From: Dictyophora rubrovolvata
Lineage: Eukaryota; Basidiomycota; Agaricomycetes; Phallales; Phallaceae
Direction: 5' to 3'
Assembly: GCA_029959195.1 (NCBI GenBank)
Contig: CP114124.1
Location: 1,240,001-1,304,000 of the forward strand
DNA: 64,000 bases
Shown: one piece after another, positions 13,201-25,880 of the stretch
How the letters are laid out: each line of letters opens with the position of its first letter
Numbering within the stretch: the first letter of the stretch is position 1
The notes under the pieces: model-generated
Databases searched by the model: none
Told to the model about the DNA's origin: nothing
The model's input: only the letters and a program-made list of their open reading frames with translations
Position numbers and translations under genes: made by a program

Positions 13201-13953
13201 TGCATTTCATACGTACACATATGTAACTGACTGATATTATAGATTTGTTCAATATGCAATCAACCGGGAGTGCTTGCTAAATGTTCATCCTGTCACGTTG
13301 CATACCACCCCTCGTGCGCTTGGAAGGCTGGGCATAGGTTTATGCTCGAAATACAAACGGTATGATTTGTATCTTGTTCCTGAAATTGTATGGTTCTTTA
13401 AGCATTCAACATCCAACAGCCGAAACAGCTTAGTAAACGAGATACGACGGTAGAATTCAAAGGAGAAACTGGAGTTATGCGGCCCGTTGTATTTTGCATC
13501 GAGCACGACGTTGGAACACGTAAACTGTTCGACTTTTGTGATACAAATGAGCGAGGAGAGGTATGTTATCGAATTGAAGTGCTTCAAAATGAGTAAAAAG
13601 TAAACTTATTTTGATAGACTGCTCTTGAAAACTTCGTTCGGGCTTCAAAACAAGTTTCGGCTGATAATTCTTATGGATTGCTCCGTAAAGCCCGCAAGCT
13701 AGACACTATTATGCAAATCAGCGACAAGGCTTTAGGAAAAGCCACTAATCTGTCTATTTCTTCTCAACGATGTCACAAGTGCAGGACGGAATATTCGCCT
13801 TTCTTTCACACTGTCGAGTCGGGAGATTTACCGGGGGGATCCGATCAGCAGAAGGCATTGTACGAGTGCCATGCATGTCATTTCGAACGCGTGGCATCCC
13901 ATAAAACAAAAGAAACACTTCACGAAGCATCTGTACCCATTCTCGTAGGTTAA
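10261..13953 (+). CDS. SNT2: Snt2-type chromatin reader (BAH-PHD-ELM2-SANT-GATA-PHD-ePHD)
   Basis: Nuclear multi-reader of the Snt2/SntB family, which in other fungi recruits histone deacetylase or Lid2-type demethylase complexes. It starts at 10261 (MEYTLPNGEKVKVNDHVYC). In order: a BAH domain (IREGTPYSIARIMEFLP to about 10760), PHD1 (CDTCGEWCP, HFHMSCVQPPLL), an ELM2-like stretch (RVGIKFQTPVPASG), a SANT domain (REWTEDEIQLFSNAILEHGP), a GATA-type zinc finger (CAACRTRQSSAWWKG, VLCNECGMQW), PHD2 (CQCCRKLG, GWLCDVC) and a C-terminal extended PHD (NWAHILCSLYAPEV, CNQPGVLAKC, HPSCAWKAGHRF). The last exon has extra CxxC pairs (CHKCRTEYSP, YECHACHFER). About twelve introns. The GATA finger spacing is unusual and treated as a finding. 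Confidence 0.88.
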
Positions 13954-14117
13954 ACGCATTTCTTTGTTCATTTCTTTGTTCATCACAATGTTGTCTCTAT
14001 GTAATCTTATGTAATCAAATAAATTCACAAGCAATGAACTCTTGCAAATTTTTTTGCCGTGGCATAATACATCTGAATAAAATAACAAACCAGGAATAAA
14101 AAATTCCCACAAAAGAT

Positions 14118-17100
14118 TATCTTGTACGTTTATAATATAAAACATAAGCTGGGCGGCCCTAAAACATCGAAATTAGAGCGTTACACGATTCAGACCACCC
14201 AGACAAAAAAACCTACCACAATATCTCGATTATCAGCATTTGTTACACGACTGTCATCACAGTATAGCCAGCCTCCTCGGGAGGCTATAAAGGCTGTGTC
14301 TATGGAAGTTCAATGTCAGTACGTATGATATCTCATTATCATTAAAAAACACGAACAATGCCCGCTAGTTAAATTGCCATAATGGTTTGTCACTGCATAT
14401 AAGTCGTATTTATACGGGGGAAGAGGTGTACGGGGATCGTCATTTGGCGATGCTGGACTTGGTCGGTGGTCTGCATTCGGAGGCATTGGCATAGGAACAT
14501 AGTTTGTCAGGTCGAGATCTTTCAAAGGAAAATCGACTAATGTCTCAAGTTTGTCCGTAAACGGACCTTTGAACGAAAATCGTTTGAGATGAATGAGTAG
14601 AACAGGAGGTAGCCGCGAAATAGTCAATTGTTTCGTGGCCTTCCGAAGTGTTTTACATCTCGGACAATTCCAAGCCTCACTCTTCTCCAGAACCTCTTCT
14701 TTCACAAATGCATCTAAGCATTGGTATAAAGTCGTTTTGGTAGAACGTCCACTCGGCAGCGGCAAAGATAGATACATAAACGGATTGTATGTCGTTGACG
14801 TCTGAGGATATTTATGATTAAAATATATAAGCAATGAAATTTCCTGTCTTACCTTTGAGCAGGTCAAGCATTGTAACTTATTACGAAACTGACCTTGGAA
14901 ATAGTCGACAACAATACTATCGTTTCGCATCCGGTATATTTTCCATTCCTGGTCGCTTGCAATCTGAGTTGGCAACCTTTCCAGTTCTGCTTCCCGATCG
15001 GGAGTAGATTCTATAAATGGCTTCTGCAGAACACGATTCAGATCCTCGTGTAATCCGTCCAACAAGAAAGAGAGGAATTCTTGTGAATCGTGTTGATCGG
15101 TACCGCCAAACTGGGGAGCATAAATACAGATCGATTTCTATTAAAAAATTGAGCGCGGGGACTTCTCTGACAGATTCGAAGTCACACTAACACGAAATGA
15201 GAATGGCACCAGATATGGTAAATCACCGTGCCAGAGTTCATGAAGTATAGCGGCAAATGCCTTGGCCATATTGCCTTTCGAGCCTAATGGGTTCAACATG
15301 TTTACCGCATTTTTCCACAGACCCTCTTAAGCGATTTCAGTAATTCAACTTGTACGAGCTTCAAGTAGAAAACATACCCGTAAAGAACCGCGCAAAAGGT
15401 ACAGTTGCGCTAAGACATTGTATGGTCGAATTCATATAACATGTATTTCCCATATTCTTCAGACCAGAAACGCCGATTTGAACGTCTGTCCAGTAAGTCA
15501 CAGGATATTCCGATTGAATCGTTGGAGGTGCTGGAGCAGGCATTGTATAGGGATATGACGACCGCGATCGATGATCTTGACGTTCCAAGTTTGGTTGCAC
15601 TGCCGCTGGGGGGGGCCGAAGGACAGGCTTAGTAGATAAATCAGGATAATCGATAGGTGCTCTTGGGAAAGAAGGATAAATTTGATGACTTTGGTCAACA
15701 TAGTCGTTTCGTCGACGAGATACGGGAGAGGGGTTAATAGATGCGACAGGAGGAGGCGAAACGAAACCATCGGTTTGGGATCGAAACCCGTTGATTACGG
15801 TGGAAGGGTACGTTAAAGGCATTGAAGGGTATTGAATTGAGGAAAGCCCCATAGGTGGAGGTGAATACTAACGGGTTCAGTCAGACCTCAAGTCTACACT
15901 ACTTTACAATACATACCGGCTCTCTTGAAAATGCGATTGCGCCCTGACTTTGGCTAGAGGCATGTGGTCGTACAAAGGCCGGCCTTCGAATGAGTCTGGT
16001 ATCCGCACTTTGAGGTTCAGGGGATGTAACACTAGTGAACAATTAGTAACACGCGTCAAATTCATATTCAAATATAGTATATTACTTTTTTGGAGTTTGA
16101 GTAGAATATGCGGGGGGGCGTTCTAAATCGGTTTGCGATTGAGGCCGAGGAGGAACCCATCGCTCATGACCATCCGACGACATTGAAACATTACTTGAAG
16201 GGGGGGTATTTGCATGGTTTGCTATAAGGGGAATAGAGACACTGTTTGGTGGCATTGAACCATGAATTGCATTTGGATGGGAATTGATGGGCATATGATT
16301 GGATACGGGAGAGGATTCCTTAGTTACATTGTCTTGCGGAGGAAAGGAACGATGAACTCCCTCTTCCCCAATGTCCCTTTTCCAAGCCTCTAGTCCCCCG
16401 AGTAAAAGGATAGGTGGTCGTTTCAGAGATTGCGTAAAATCATTCTCAAATATCGCCCGGGTTAAGTTCGACATAGCTGGGGTAAAATGTGCTGACGAGG
16501 CATCATACATCACGACTAGCTCGAATTTCGCACGATTACTAAAGAGTGCTCGTTCGGAAGACGGGGAGACAACTAAGGCCGATTCAATTGTAGGGGATGT
16601 TATCCTAAAAGTAACGTCAGGATCAGGTAATAGAGCAGATAAAAACAAATCCATACTTGTCTCGTGTTAGGATACTCGGTTCCAGGCAAACAATTTCATC
16701 ACCCTTAATGCGCTCCATATCAAACTCGGCCCGCGTTCGTATGTCCAACAACAAAATCTTCCTCCCCGCAGAACAATAGTCTTTCAATAATTTAGGATAT
16801 ATAGTGCTTGTAACAGGTAGGTCAGTTTTAGATTTTGAGCCTCCGGAAGAAGCATGTTTAATGGGAGTTTTTGTGGAATAATTATAATTCTGATGTGAAG
16901 ACGTAGATGCAACTGGCGGCGATGGAAGCTCACGCCGCTGACTTGTTATAGGGGACCGTTCCGGAGGGGAGTCCAAATGGCCAATGCCATTTGCAAGAGG
17001 CGGTATAGGTGTACTAGAAGGACGATGATGTGGAGGATTTCTATCAATAGTAGATAATCTCGTCGGAGATGTAATAGACGATGAACTTGCGCCCGTGTTA

Positions 17101-18360
17101 TGGGGGCTAAAGTTGTTGGTAACGAACGATCTCAAATCCCGAGCAGAAGATGGCGGCGGTGGCAAACTTTCTCCTGGCTTGCTCAACGGGACGTTTGGTA
17201 AGGTATTCCGTGGTTCCTCAGTGGGAACGGCCGGAAATGAAATTTGCTCATCCAGTTCGTCGATAGTCGGAAAGGCAGTCATGAATTCAGATTCTGTACG
17301 GGTCGAATATATCACATGTCGAGAGGATTTTGGCGAAGATGGGAGGGAGGCTGCCGAAGTAACGGTTGTAGGAATGGCGTTGTTGACATCAACCGACGGC
17401 GGAGACGACGCAACTGAAGACGTTGGTGAAGGAGGACCAAGTGACGCTGTTGAGACGAATGTGAGAGGTGATGAAACCGAAGAAGGGACTTGAGGCGGAG
17501 AGGATGGAAATTGCCGTGGTTGATGATTAGAATTGAGAGATTGAATGGCGGAGGGTAAGGAAACAGGAGATTTGGGTACTAGCGAAGAGGGGTAGGATCG
17601 GGGTGAGGAAGTAGTGACCGAGAATCGCTTCGGTTTGGCAGATAATGATAGTCCTTGACCTTGAAGTGCTTGTATTCGATCAGCGATTGAAAGTCTATCA
17701 GAAGCACCTCCACTTCCATCGCTAACTTTGGTATCATCGACTTTTGTATCACTAGTTTCACTGAAAAAGATGCCGGTTAGCCGTTCAAAGTCGGTTAGGG
17801 ATAATAAAGTGGCATTACCTGTGCGCCTGTTCGACATCTCTCAATCTTGTCTCCAGATTATGTGCTCGTGGCATGGCATTATGAATGAAATGCTAAACCA
17901 GATTAGATCAGAGTAAACAACATGACGATGATGTCCCAGAACATAGACTCACGGTACTGAAATCTTTGAAATCCTTCCAAAATGCAGTCCTCTTGGTCAC
18001 ATCTTTAGATTCGGACTTATATTCGGAGGAATCATATATAGCCTGGATCAGACTGTGAAAAGTAATGAATGACTGTGGCGGATCTCAGTTCCCGTTCGCC
18101 TACCTGGAAGCCATTATATAGGCACGGAGTGCACTCTTCATATCTCCACTCTTCTCCTCAAGACTCGCAGTGGTCGACTGATCCTTCGCGACCTTCAGCA
18201 AATTCAGAGCGCTAGCATTCTTTATCTTTTGCACACTGCTCTTCGCTTGCTCCTTGATTTCGGAAACAGACATGGTATCCATTGGACTGGAGGAAGGACC
18301 ATTACTGGCTGGTAATCTGGGTGAGGTTTTTGTGGTAGAAGTCATGGTTAGAGCAACCAT
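14118..18360 (-). CDS. DOA4: Ubiquitin-specific protease with N-terminal MIT-like and rhodanese domains (Doa4/USP8 type)
   Basis: Deubiquitinase likely to act at endosomes, removing ubiquitin from cargo before vacuolar sorting. N-terminal helices (SVSEIKEQAKSSVQKIKNAS) look like the MIT/USP8 dimerisation region. A long Ser/Pro-rich linker follows. A rhodanese domain (ILLLDIRTRAEFDMERIKGD) continues into IVCLEPSIL and shows no catalytic-loop Cys, as in USP8-type proteins. The USP fold has its Cys box LKNMGNTCYMNSTIQC and its His box in NHYGNLTSGHYTAF, the latter made by an intron near 14350. Zinc-binding CxxC pairs (LQCLTCSK, WNCPRCKTL) are present. It ends DNRDIVGRPAYVLYYKRTR with the stop at 14118. 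Two start codons are close together, 18360 and 18345. Confidence 0.87.
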
Positions 18361-19118
18361 GCTCTACTACAAAAATAATAAAATAAGGATACAAGAGAGA
18401 AAGGAAAGGAAGCAATGAAGTACGTAGAAGGCTGAGGTTGCGTCGAGCGCTAAAGATGTTGCTTGGGATATGCTGACTCAGCGGATCTCTTGTGCTGCGT
18501 CTGCGCGGTGCCACAGGAATCTTTGAGATCTGAGCCGTGGTATATACGGACAAACGAACTTGACAACTATTCTCAGAATCACTTCGTATTTTTTCTCCAT
18601 GTGACTCACTGTGACGAGTAAAGTGGTCGTTGGGTTTCTCAAACATTGCACGCCAGACGTTACAAAAATCCCTCCAGAGGCAGTGATACCAGGTGATACT
18701 CTGGTTAACTGTGATTGTACCTGATGTAACTGTGGTAACTGACTAAACAGCGTTCATATATTACTCTTTGAGCCCGACGTTATTGCCAGAGGTGTTCTGC
18801 AAAACCACCGGCCCATGCACACCCTCCGTATTGAATTGGTGGAATTATAAGATCTGCTTATTCATTAGATCTATCATTTAATTTTCAGCGGGCACGTTGG
18901 ACCTTTTGCATTGTCATAGCAAGGAAATATAGATATGGGATCTGCAAAACGGTATTATTACGCTGACTCGGGGCCGCTTTTTTTTGTGATGACTACAGAC
19001 TTCAATCTTGCCGAATCAACCAATGAAAGAACCGCTGCCTAATACTATCGCACTCGAGAAAGGAGAGGTTTGGCAGATACCAGAATTGCTAACATTTGCT
19101 AATGAAGCTGAAATACAG
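18361..19118. other. Gene-free stretch between deubiquitinase start and transporter end
   Basis: This 758-base gap serves as promoter of the minus-strand deubiquitinase and as 3' region of the transporter beyond it. I see no coding frame with splice support and no repeat. Confidence 0.5.
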
Positions 19119-21554
19119 TTATAAATGATATCTGAACCCACTCCAACTATCGCCTTTAGCTCTCCTAGCGTCATCAACGGTTTCAAAAACGTCGTTTAAT
19201 ATCTGCCTCTTAGTCAAATCCTGTAGGTTCAATCCCTTCAATTCTGAGAGAATGACTTCGTCCCGTTCTCCTCGCGCCCGTCTCTGATTCTCTCGGCGTA
19301 AAATTAGAAGGTAAAGCAACGTTGCAATAAACGAGATGGCGATATAGCCTAGCTGAATTGCATGGCCAAGAATGTACCTGGGCGCATCACGAGCCCGGTA
19401 CTATTCAATGTTCATATAGAATTACGTCAGTAGTCCCACAAACCTCTGATGCTGTTGAAATAGGACGTACGACATTTGAACTGACTGCCCCTTGTAAATT
19501 CCCGCTGGGCGAAATCAGTTGAGACGGTTTCAAATTCAAAGAACCGGATTAGTCTCACAAGCCAAATGCCATTGCTAGTGTAACCCCTCTCTTATAGCTC
19601 CCTTCTACATTATTTGCAAACCAAGTCCTTGAAAGCATCCGTAAACCAATGACAAAATAAATAAAAGACAGACCTACGAGGAATTTGCAATGACCGGATA
19701 AATACCAGAGGCGGCCAAATAAATTGCGAAATAGGAAAGTGCTGCGTTCCGAGATGTAATTAAAACTATATACCCAACCATGCCTATTCCCAACATGACC
19801 AAGTTGAAATAACCCCGATTCCCAACCCGGTCCGCAGCATAACCAACGACGCAGGTCAGAACACCAGCCCACACGTAGATAGGCACGCTGAGCAGATTGG
19901 CTGGCGTAGCATCGAACCCTTCAGAAAACATTAAGCCAGGAATCCTCGAGTAACAGCCCAAGTTCGACACGAACCTAGCTATTTAAGAAAACTCATTTTT
20001 AAGTTAATCCTTTTGAAATTTATGAAAAAAATACCTGATTAATGATGCTTGGGGTAAACAAGGAGAATGCGTAAAGAGGTCCATTACTGCGAGTTTGTAG
20101 GTCGTTGATCCTCTACATATATATGATAAAATTTTAGCAGAGATGCTTACTAGCCAGCGGCCATCACCACTAAATAAAATACTTAGTTTTTGAAATATCT
20201 AAATGAAAATAAACACTCACTACAAATCCAGGTTTTGTAATCGCGAAAACTGTCCCATATGTATTGAGCGCGAAACTTTTCTCCTTTTATACTAAACTGG
20301 CCATCTAGCTCCATTTTCCGTTTAATATACTGCCGTTCAGCCTCCGTGACGAACCGTGCAGTATCGGAGAAGTCTATTATGAGCCAAAACGATAAAAATC
20401 CGGCTACGACAGTTGCCATTCCTTCCAGTAGAAAAATCCAAGCCTAAGTTATGAACCAGTTACGCGTTATAACTAATGTTCATGTAGAAATAGGATAATA
20501 CTGAACCCATGCGGGTTTGCCTCCAACACCCTGCATGTTGGAGATAGCAGCAGCGAGAAGACCCCCAAATGCACCGGAAACAGTTGCCATCGTGACAAAA
20601 ATCGCTATACGAACACCAAATTCCGACCGTTTATACCAACTGTGAATTATCATTTGATTTCAAAATAATTCCAATGAAGGAGACAAAAATTAAACTAACC
20701 TACTGGCTATGTATACACCTCCTTGAAGATGTTAATACCCAGCCCTCAGATTTTTCGATCAACTCAGGCTGAACAGCCTCTTACCAGGAAACAAGCCTGC
20801 TTCAAAGACTCCCAAGAGAAGCCGAACGACTGGCGAAAGATGCTGTCAGTACTCTACAGCTATAGTTCGACAAGGAAAAGATATAAGATACCTATTAAAC
20901 CGGCATAGTTGTGTATAAGACCTTGGACGGTCTGCGGCGTAAGTTTAGTGCCACTTACGCGGATGTTATAAAACGAAGTTACTATACCATACAGACCCCC
21001 CAACATATCACGCATATGGGAAGCCAAACAGTGGGTCGAAATCTTTTCAAGACGATATTACTGGGTACCTGTATCATAAAAATGACAGGAGCTATTAGAT
21101 AGGCAGTAAAGGCTCGAGTAAATAACAGCACCTCAAATACTGAATATGCTGCAGCAAAAAAAGTAGTTTCTGATATTAGCCTGGAATGACGTTTGTAAAA
21201 TGAAATGCACTTACTAACGAAGAAAATCGTCAAAGCCGTGAGATATTGATGATCTGTGATGTGAATGTCTTGCTCTAATCCATACAGCTACGAAATCCAA
21301 ATTATGAAGTCATCACGGTACTCTACAGGATCTCATACTTTGGCGTTTCCAATTGAGGACCTATCAAGAAAGCTAAGGAAGAATAGAAAACCAATCCAGG
21401 GAAAGAAACGTAGATCTATTTTTCGTGTTAAGGCTTTGGAATTGATATCAGCAAGAGACAAATCAGCAGTTTCTTTGCTCTGAACTTGAACGAGGACATT
21501 TTCTGTCCCTGTCGAGCTTTCAAAATCTTTGGAAATGCTGGGCTTTGTGTCCAT
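19119..21554 (-). CDS. MFS transporter, anion:cation symporter family (allantoate-permease-like) 1
   Basis: Plasma-membrane carrier of the Dal5/Tna1-like ACS family; substrates of relatives include allantoate, nicotinate, pantothenate and other organic anions. It starts MDTKPSISKDFESST at 21554 and has a cytosolic N-terminus. Helix 1 and the family signature follow (LRFFPWIGFLFFLSFLDRSS, IGNAKV). RFRPTVWLPICVICWGVCM is typical of helices 2-3. A middle cytosolic loop (FVTEAERQYIKRKMELDGQF) and late helices (VWAGVLTCVVGYAADRVGNR) lead to a charged tail ending DSWSGFRYHL, equivalent to the FRY tail of allantoate permeases. Many short introns interrupt the helices. It is a paralogue of the gene at 32582-35520. 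The substrate cannot be assigned. Confidence 0.85.
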
Positions 21555-22757
21555 ACGATTGAAAGAATGAGGGGGAGAAAAATGCGGGAATGAATCCAAA
21601 AAGAGAGTGACATCGTTGATAAATATTATCCTAACGAGATTTGACCGCTCCTTCACAGGTACTTAGCTGAGGTGGGAATATATCGTGCACACTTTTACGT
21701 GACTAGAATGCCAAACCGCGTGAACATTGTCCCCTGCACTTCGATTTCGAGTTTTGTGTGCATTCCGCAAGCCGTAAATGTCTAAATCGATGTGTGAACT
21801 CTCACACCAGCCCGTTTTGGCGTCGCACAAGCTTTCGTTGAGTCATGTGTCCCAACGCGGGGGTGCGATAAAGTTTTTTTTGAAATACCCTCATTGTCCG
21901 CTCCTGACGCGTTTAGATTTGTTAGGTTGGTTTAATACGCTAGTAGCAGCTGTAGATGATGATCAATGAACACCAAAACCTATGAGAGAAGTTTGAGAAA
22001 GTAGTAAAACTATGTCAATTTTTTTTTCCAGGTTAGCACATACAAATCATGAACTCCAACAATGTTTTTGACGTTAGCATTTAAAATTATTTTCATACTG
22101 CCAAAAGGGAAGCGTCGTTCGACAGTAATGCATTGCTACAAGTCAGCTGATAAGGAAAAAAGGCGCCGCTACCCTTTCACCTTCTTCCCTATCACCTTCG
22201 AATTCGCCGATAACGCCATTTGTTTTCTGACGTAACGTTTGTGCGCTTTAGTTTGCAAACGGAGAACAAGTAATCTTTGAGGTAAACGATAATAAGAATT
22301 TGTGAATGTGTGCCGAAATAGCAGGTCCAGCAAAACATTGCTCCAGATCTAGGTTTTACTCCTATGCCAGTATTCATAATTCAACTCAACAAAAAAATCG
22401 GCAATTAAATAGCCAGACGTTCGAATGGAAGATCGTTAAAAACATAACACGAGTTCAGCTTTGTCGATGAAGACAACCAAGCGAACGTTTTCGCGACGAA
22501 GACCTTACGGAACTCCAATTAGTTTATTTCCTTTAGTTTCCTACCTATTGATTTCAGTTTGTTTCAACTATGCACTTTGGCAATAGCCTACAAGAGACGG
22601 AAGTCATGAAGGACTCTGTTATCGTCTATTTTATTAAGGACAAGGTATTTAGATGTATTTATGATAACGCGAATAAATATATGTTTGCTACAACCCATAT
22701 CGTGGTATTGCTTGGGTAACTTGCGTAAACAAAGCTAGAAATACAAGGTGGTATGAT
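21555..22757. other. Gene-free 1.2-kb stretch
   Basis: AT-rich region upstream of transporter 1 and downstream of Tul1, both on the minus strand. Short frames (21778-21969, 22192-22377) have no domain or splice support. I see no terminal repeats and no transposon frame. Confidence 0.5.
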
Positions 22758-25700
22758 CTACAGCGGAGGTAGCGGACGTCGACATTGAGGACAAACATTC
22801 TGCAAAATGAAATGACCAGTTAGGCAGTGATTGTAAGCGTAAAAATTATTGATTGAGCAATACCTTGATGGCTAGCCATTGCTCTAGACAGCTCGAATGC
22901 TATTAACGGAGTCAGTTTGCATCCTCTGGCAGCTTGGCAAAAGCACCCTACGAAAACATGGTTACAAGGAGCCCAGGCGTATTCCTTACGAGTTCGGACG
23001 TTATTGCCTCGAAGTAAATTAGATGGAACGGAAGCGAGTGGATCGTGCTGAATAATGATGGGCTCCATGCAAATCGCGCAGTCGTTAAGAGCTTGTTTGG
23101 GAGCTTCCGTGTCAGGGATGGCAATATTCGGATGATAGTCGTATGGTTGAGCGACAATCAACTGCAGGGAAGAATGAAACAAAGAAATTGCATCAGCAGA
23201 GAACTAGTACGAGTAGGTATAAAAAAGCCCTATACTTTCTGCGGAAGAAAGAAAGAAGGACCAAAGGTGTCTTGACAGAGAATTATAGCGACTTGAAGAA
23301 GTAGCAAGAAGACACTGAAGTAAACCCAGCCTAGACAAACAGTAAGAAGTAACTAGTATAATAATACACGACACGCACGAGAAGCCTGCACTCCTAGAAC
23401 ATTTTCTGGACAACCAAAAATATCTAATGAACAGTATGTAAATACAACCGTTTGTGATTTTTGTGCAAAAAAAAAACTCACATAAAGCGAAAAATAATCG
23501 GCCTAGGCTTCCGCCGATTATATATTCCATGCTTAATCCGGGCCTTGATCCTCTAACGGCAGACCGGTAAATCTGGGGTATCCACAGGGAAGAGTATACG
23601 CATCCAACAAATACAAGCATTACAATGGACGTCAATAAGATATCAAAAAAAAGTATTATGCAGATGAAGATAAAAAACCCTGATAATAGTATAAATTCGA
23701 TTCTAATGAGCTGATGATCGTAGAAGGCCGACTTACAAGAACGAGTTATAAGTCGAAAATAGACCTTGAACATCTCAAAAAAGGACATCCGTTGTGAACC
23801 ATTTCCATTGTCAACCACGGGCGGGGTTTGCGAATCGTTTCCGGGCCTGTTAGTGTTCTGTTGAGTATTCTCCCTTTCCCTCAAAGCAAGGTCTTCAGGG
23901 CCTTGAACATGTTTAATCAAGACGGCATATCTCTGATGAAGTTTGTACCAACATGTAAGGTTTGACATTGAGTCATAAATGACATACCATTTCATAGACA
24001 AACAGCAAGCATGCTAGAAATCCTGGGGCAAGTAGAGAAAGGGATGAGCGATGTTCGGAAAATAATATTCCAAACGTCAGATGCTACCAGTCAAATGAAT
24101 CACAAAGAATACTCTATAAAGAAAGTTCGACGCACGCCAATAAAAGAGATGGCATCTGCAATTGCTTGAATTATCATGGTCCACCGAGAAATTCGGGATA
24201 TGCCTGATGATGTTCTTCCGATAGGCGATTCCATTTGACGCATCAATAACACGAGAAGTCCAAGGTAAAGAACAAATGCATATCCTGCATCTATACATGA
24301 CAATGAGTTCATCACCGCAACATGTACTCGAAAGAATCAACCCACAGGTTGTAGCCTTTTGCCAAAATTTTTGTAATCTAAGACAGAATTAGAACAAGCA
24401 GTTTGTCCCGTCGTACAGACGTACTTCAACCCCTTCATCCCTTTATTCTCAACAAGTATCCCACATGGTTTGCTGATGAACGCGCTGTCTAAAAAAAGCG
24501 GAGGTGAAGGAATCGTGGATAACCCAGTGGGGTTCTCGAGTTCTGTCTCAAGCTCCTCGAGCAAACCGGGAACCACGTGGGCAGGCATTAACTGAAAGTG
24601 AAACGAAAATTGACAATGTATTGATTCGGATTCGTCTGATGGCAGAATGAGACTGGCAACAGATTGTAGGTAGCATTCTCCAACCTTTCAGACGTTCTTC
24701 GTCCGGTGACCCGTTATCAATCATCAGTTTCGTCTTTTGGATACGTTTCTCCAGTTCAGATCTTACTATTACTTCTGTTTCATTCTTGATGTTGTGAGAT
24801 ACGAGAGAGGGTAGGATCCTGATGTCTGACATTTGTCTGTCTAGGGATGAGCCTCAATTTGACTGAAACAAGTGTAACTAGTCACCCAAATGGGGTTGCA
24901 AGTCCAACGAATGCACCGTTTTCCGTCATATGAATACCATCAAGACGCATTCTTATTTCGGCGTCATCACTAGTTGTGAAATCCGCTTTACCCTAATTTG
25001 ACAGATTATGAAAAGTGTAATGCTTCCATGTAATAAATTGACAAACCTGCATGAATACTAAATCTTGGAAAAACTCGTTTTGAGAGTCGCGCAATTCAAC
25101 AATAGTTATTGCAACCTTGGACAATCTTGTCCATTCAAATTGTTTTGATCGTTCCGTGGCGTCGGACACATTGACATCCCCGAAAAACGATTTTGCAGAG
25201 GGTATCCATTCAGAATATGTACTGGAATTCGTTGAGGTGGTGGTATCGCTTAAAGACGACACGTTGTAAAAGATGGAGGGGCCACTGAAAAACCCTGAAA
25301 TATTACGATAGTAGGATATAGGTCCCGCAGAGTCAATGGTCGGGCTAAGAATTTTTTCAACAAACGGATCTAGAGTGATATCATGTACAGGCTTTATAAT
25401 TGAAAATGAGCGACGTCCTTTGAAACTACTACTTATTGTAAGAGTAACACAGACCATGGTGAAGTTGGAACTAGTGCCATTCAACCAGGCAGCGTATTCC
25501 TCTCTTTGTAACCTCAATGTTTCCAATGCCTGTCCTGTGAAAGGCTTCACAGCGATGATCAGTCTAGAAAAGGTATAGGCTCACTGTAATAATTCTTTGT
25601 CGCGGCAACATTATCGTCCGAGCCGCCTCCGGTCATCAAAAAGAACATAAACAGGACAAATAACAAAGAGGACAACGAGCTATGAACAATTGAAAACATA

Positions 25701-25801
25701 TCCGACTTTCCAAAGAACAACATTTACCTCCTGTTTTGTCTTGGCCCATCATTTCTTGTTCCGGAATCGTTAGTCGCAGTGGGGGCATTTGGAACATCCA
25801 T
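22758..25801 (-). CDS. TUL1: Transmembrane E3 ubiquitin ligase Tul1/Dsc1 (DSC complex)
   Basis: Catalytic RING subunit of the Golgi/endosomal DSC ubiquitin ligase, which handles membrane-protein quality control and in several fungi activates SREBP. The start at 25801 (MDVPNAPTATNDSGTRNDGP) precedes a signal-anchor helix (SLLFVLFMFFLMTGGGSDD). A large luminal domain follows (KPFTGQALETLRLQREEYAA, with several NxS/T sites), then a block of transmembrane helices. The C-terminal RING runs CAICMEPI, YAWAPCNHVF, HSSCLEQWLAIK and NVCPQCRRPLPPL. The HSSC piece is restored by removing an intron inside 22880-22960, and the last exon stops at 22758. The RRPLPPL terminus is characteristic of the family. 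Confidence 0.9.
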
Positions 25802-25880
25802 GTCGGATGGGTGGGCGGTAAAGAATGTTGCTTAGTCATCGTCCCAACGAGAAACCATTTCGCAAGTGCGTGGACAACAG
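25802..25880. promoter_or_regulatory. 79-base bidirectional promoter region (Tul1 / Nnf1)
   Basis: The start codons of the divergent genes are at 25801 (minus) and 25881 (plus), so both leaders and core promoters must fit here or overlap the opposite coding region. No TATA box is visible. Confidence 0.6.

Noticed and set aside
17095-17493. 132-residue plus-strand frame
   Set aside because: Antisense shadow of the Ser/Pro-rich linker of the deubiquitinase.
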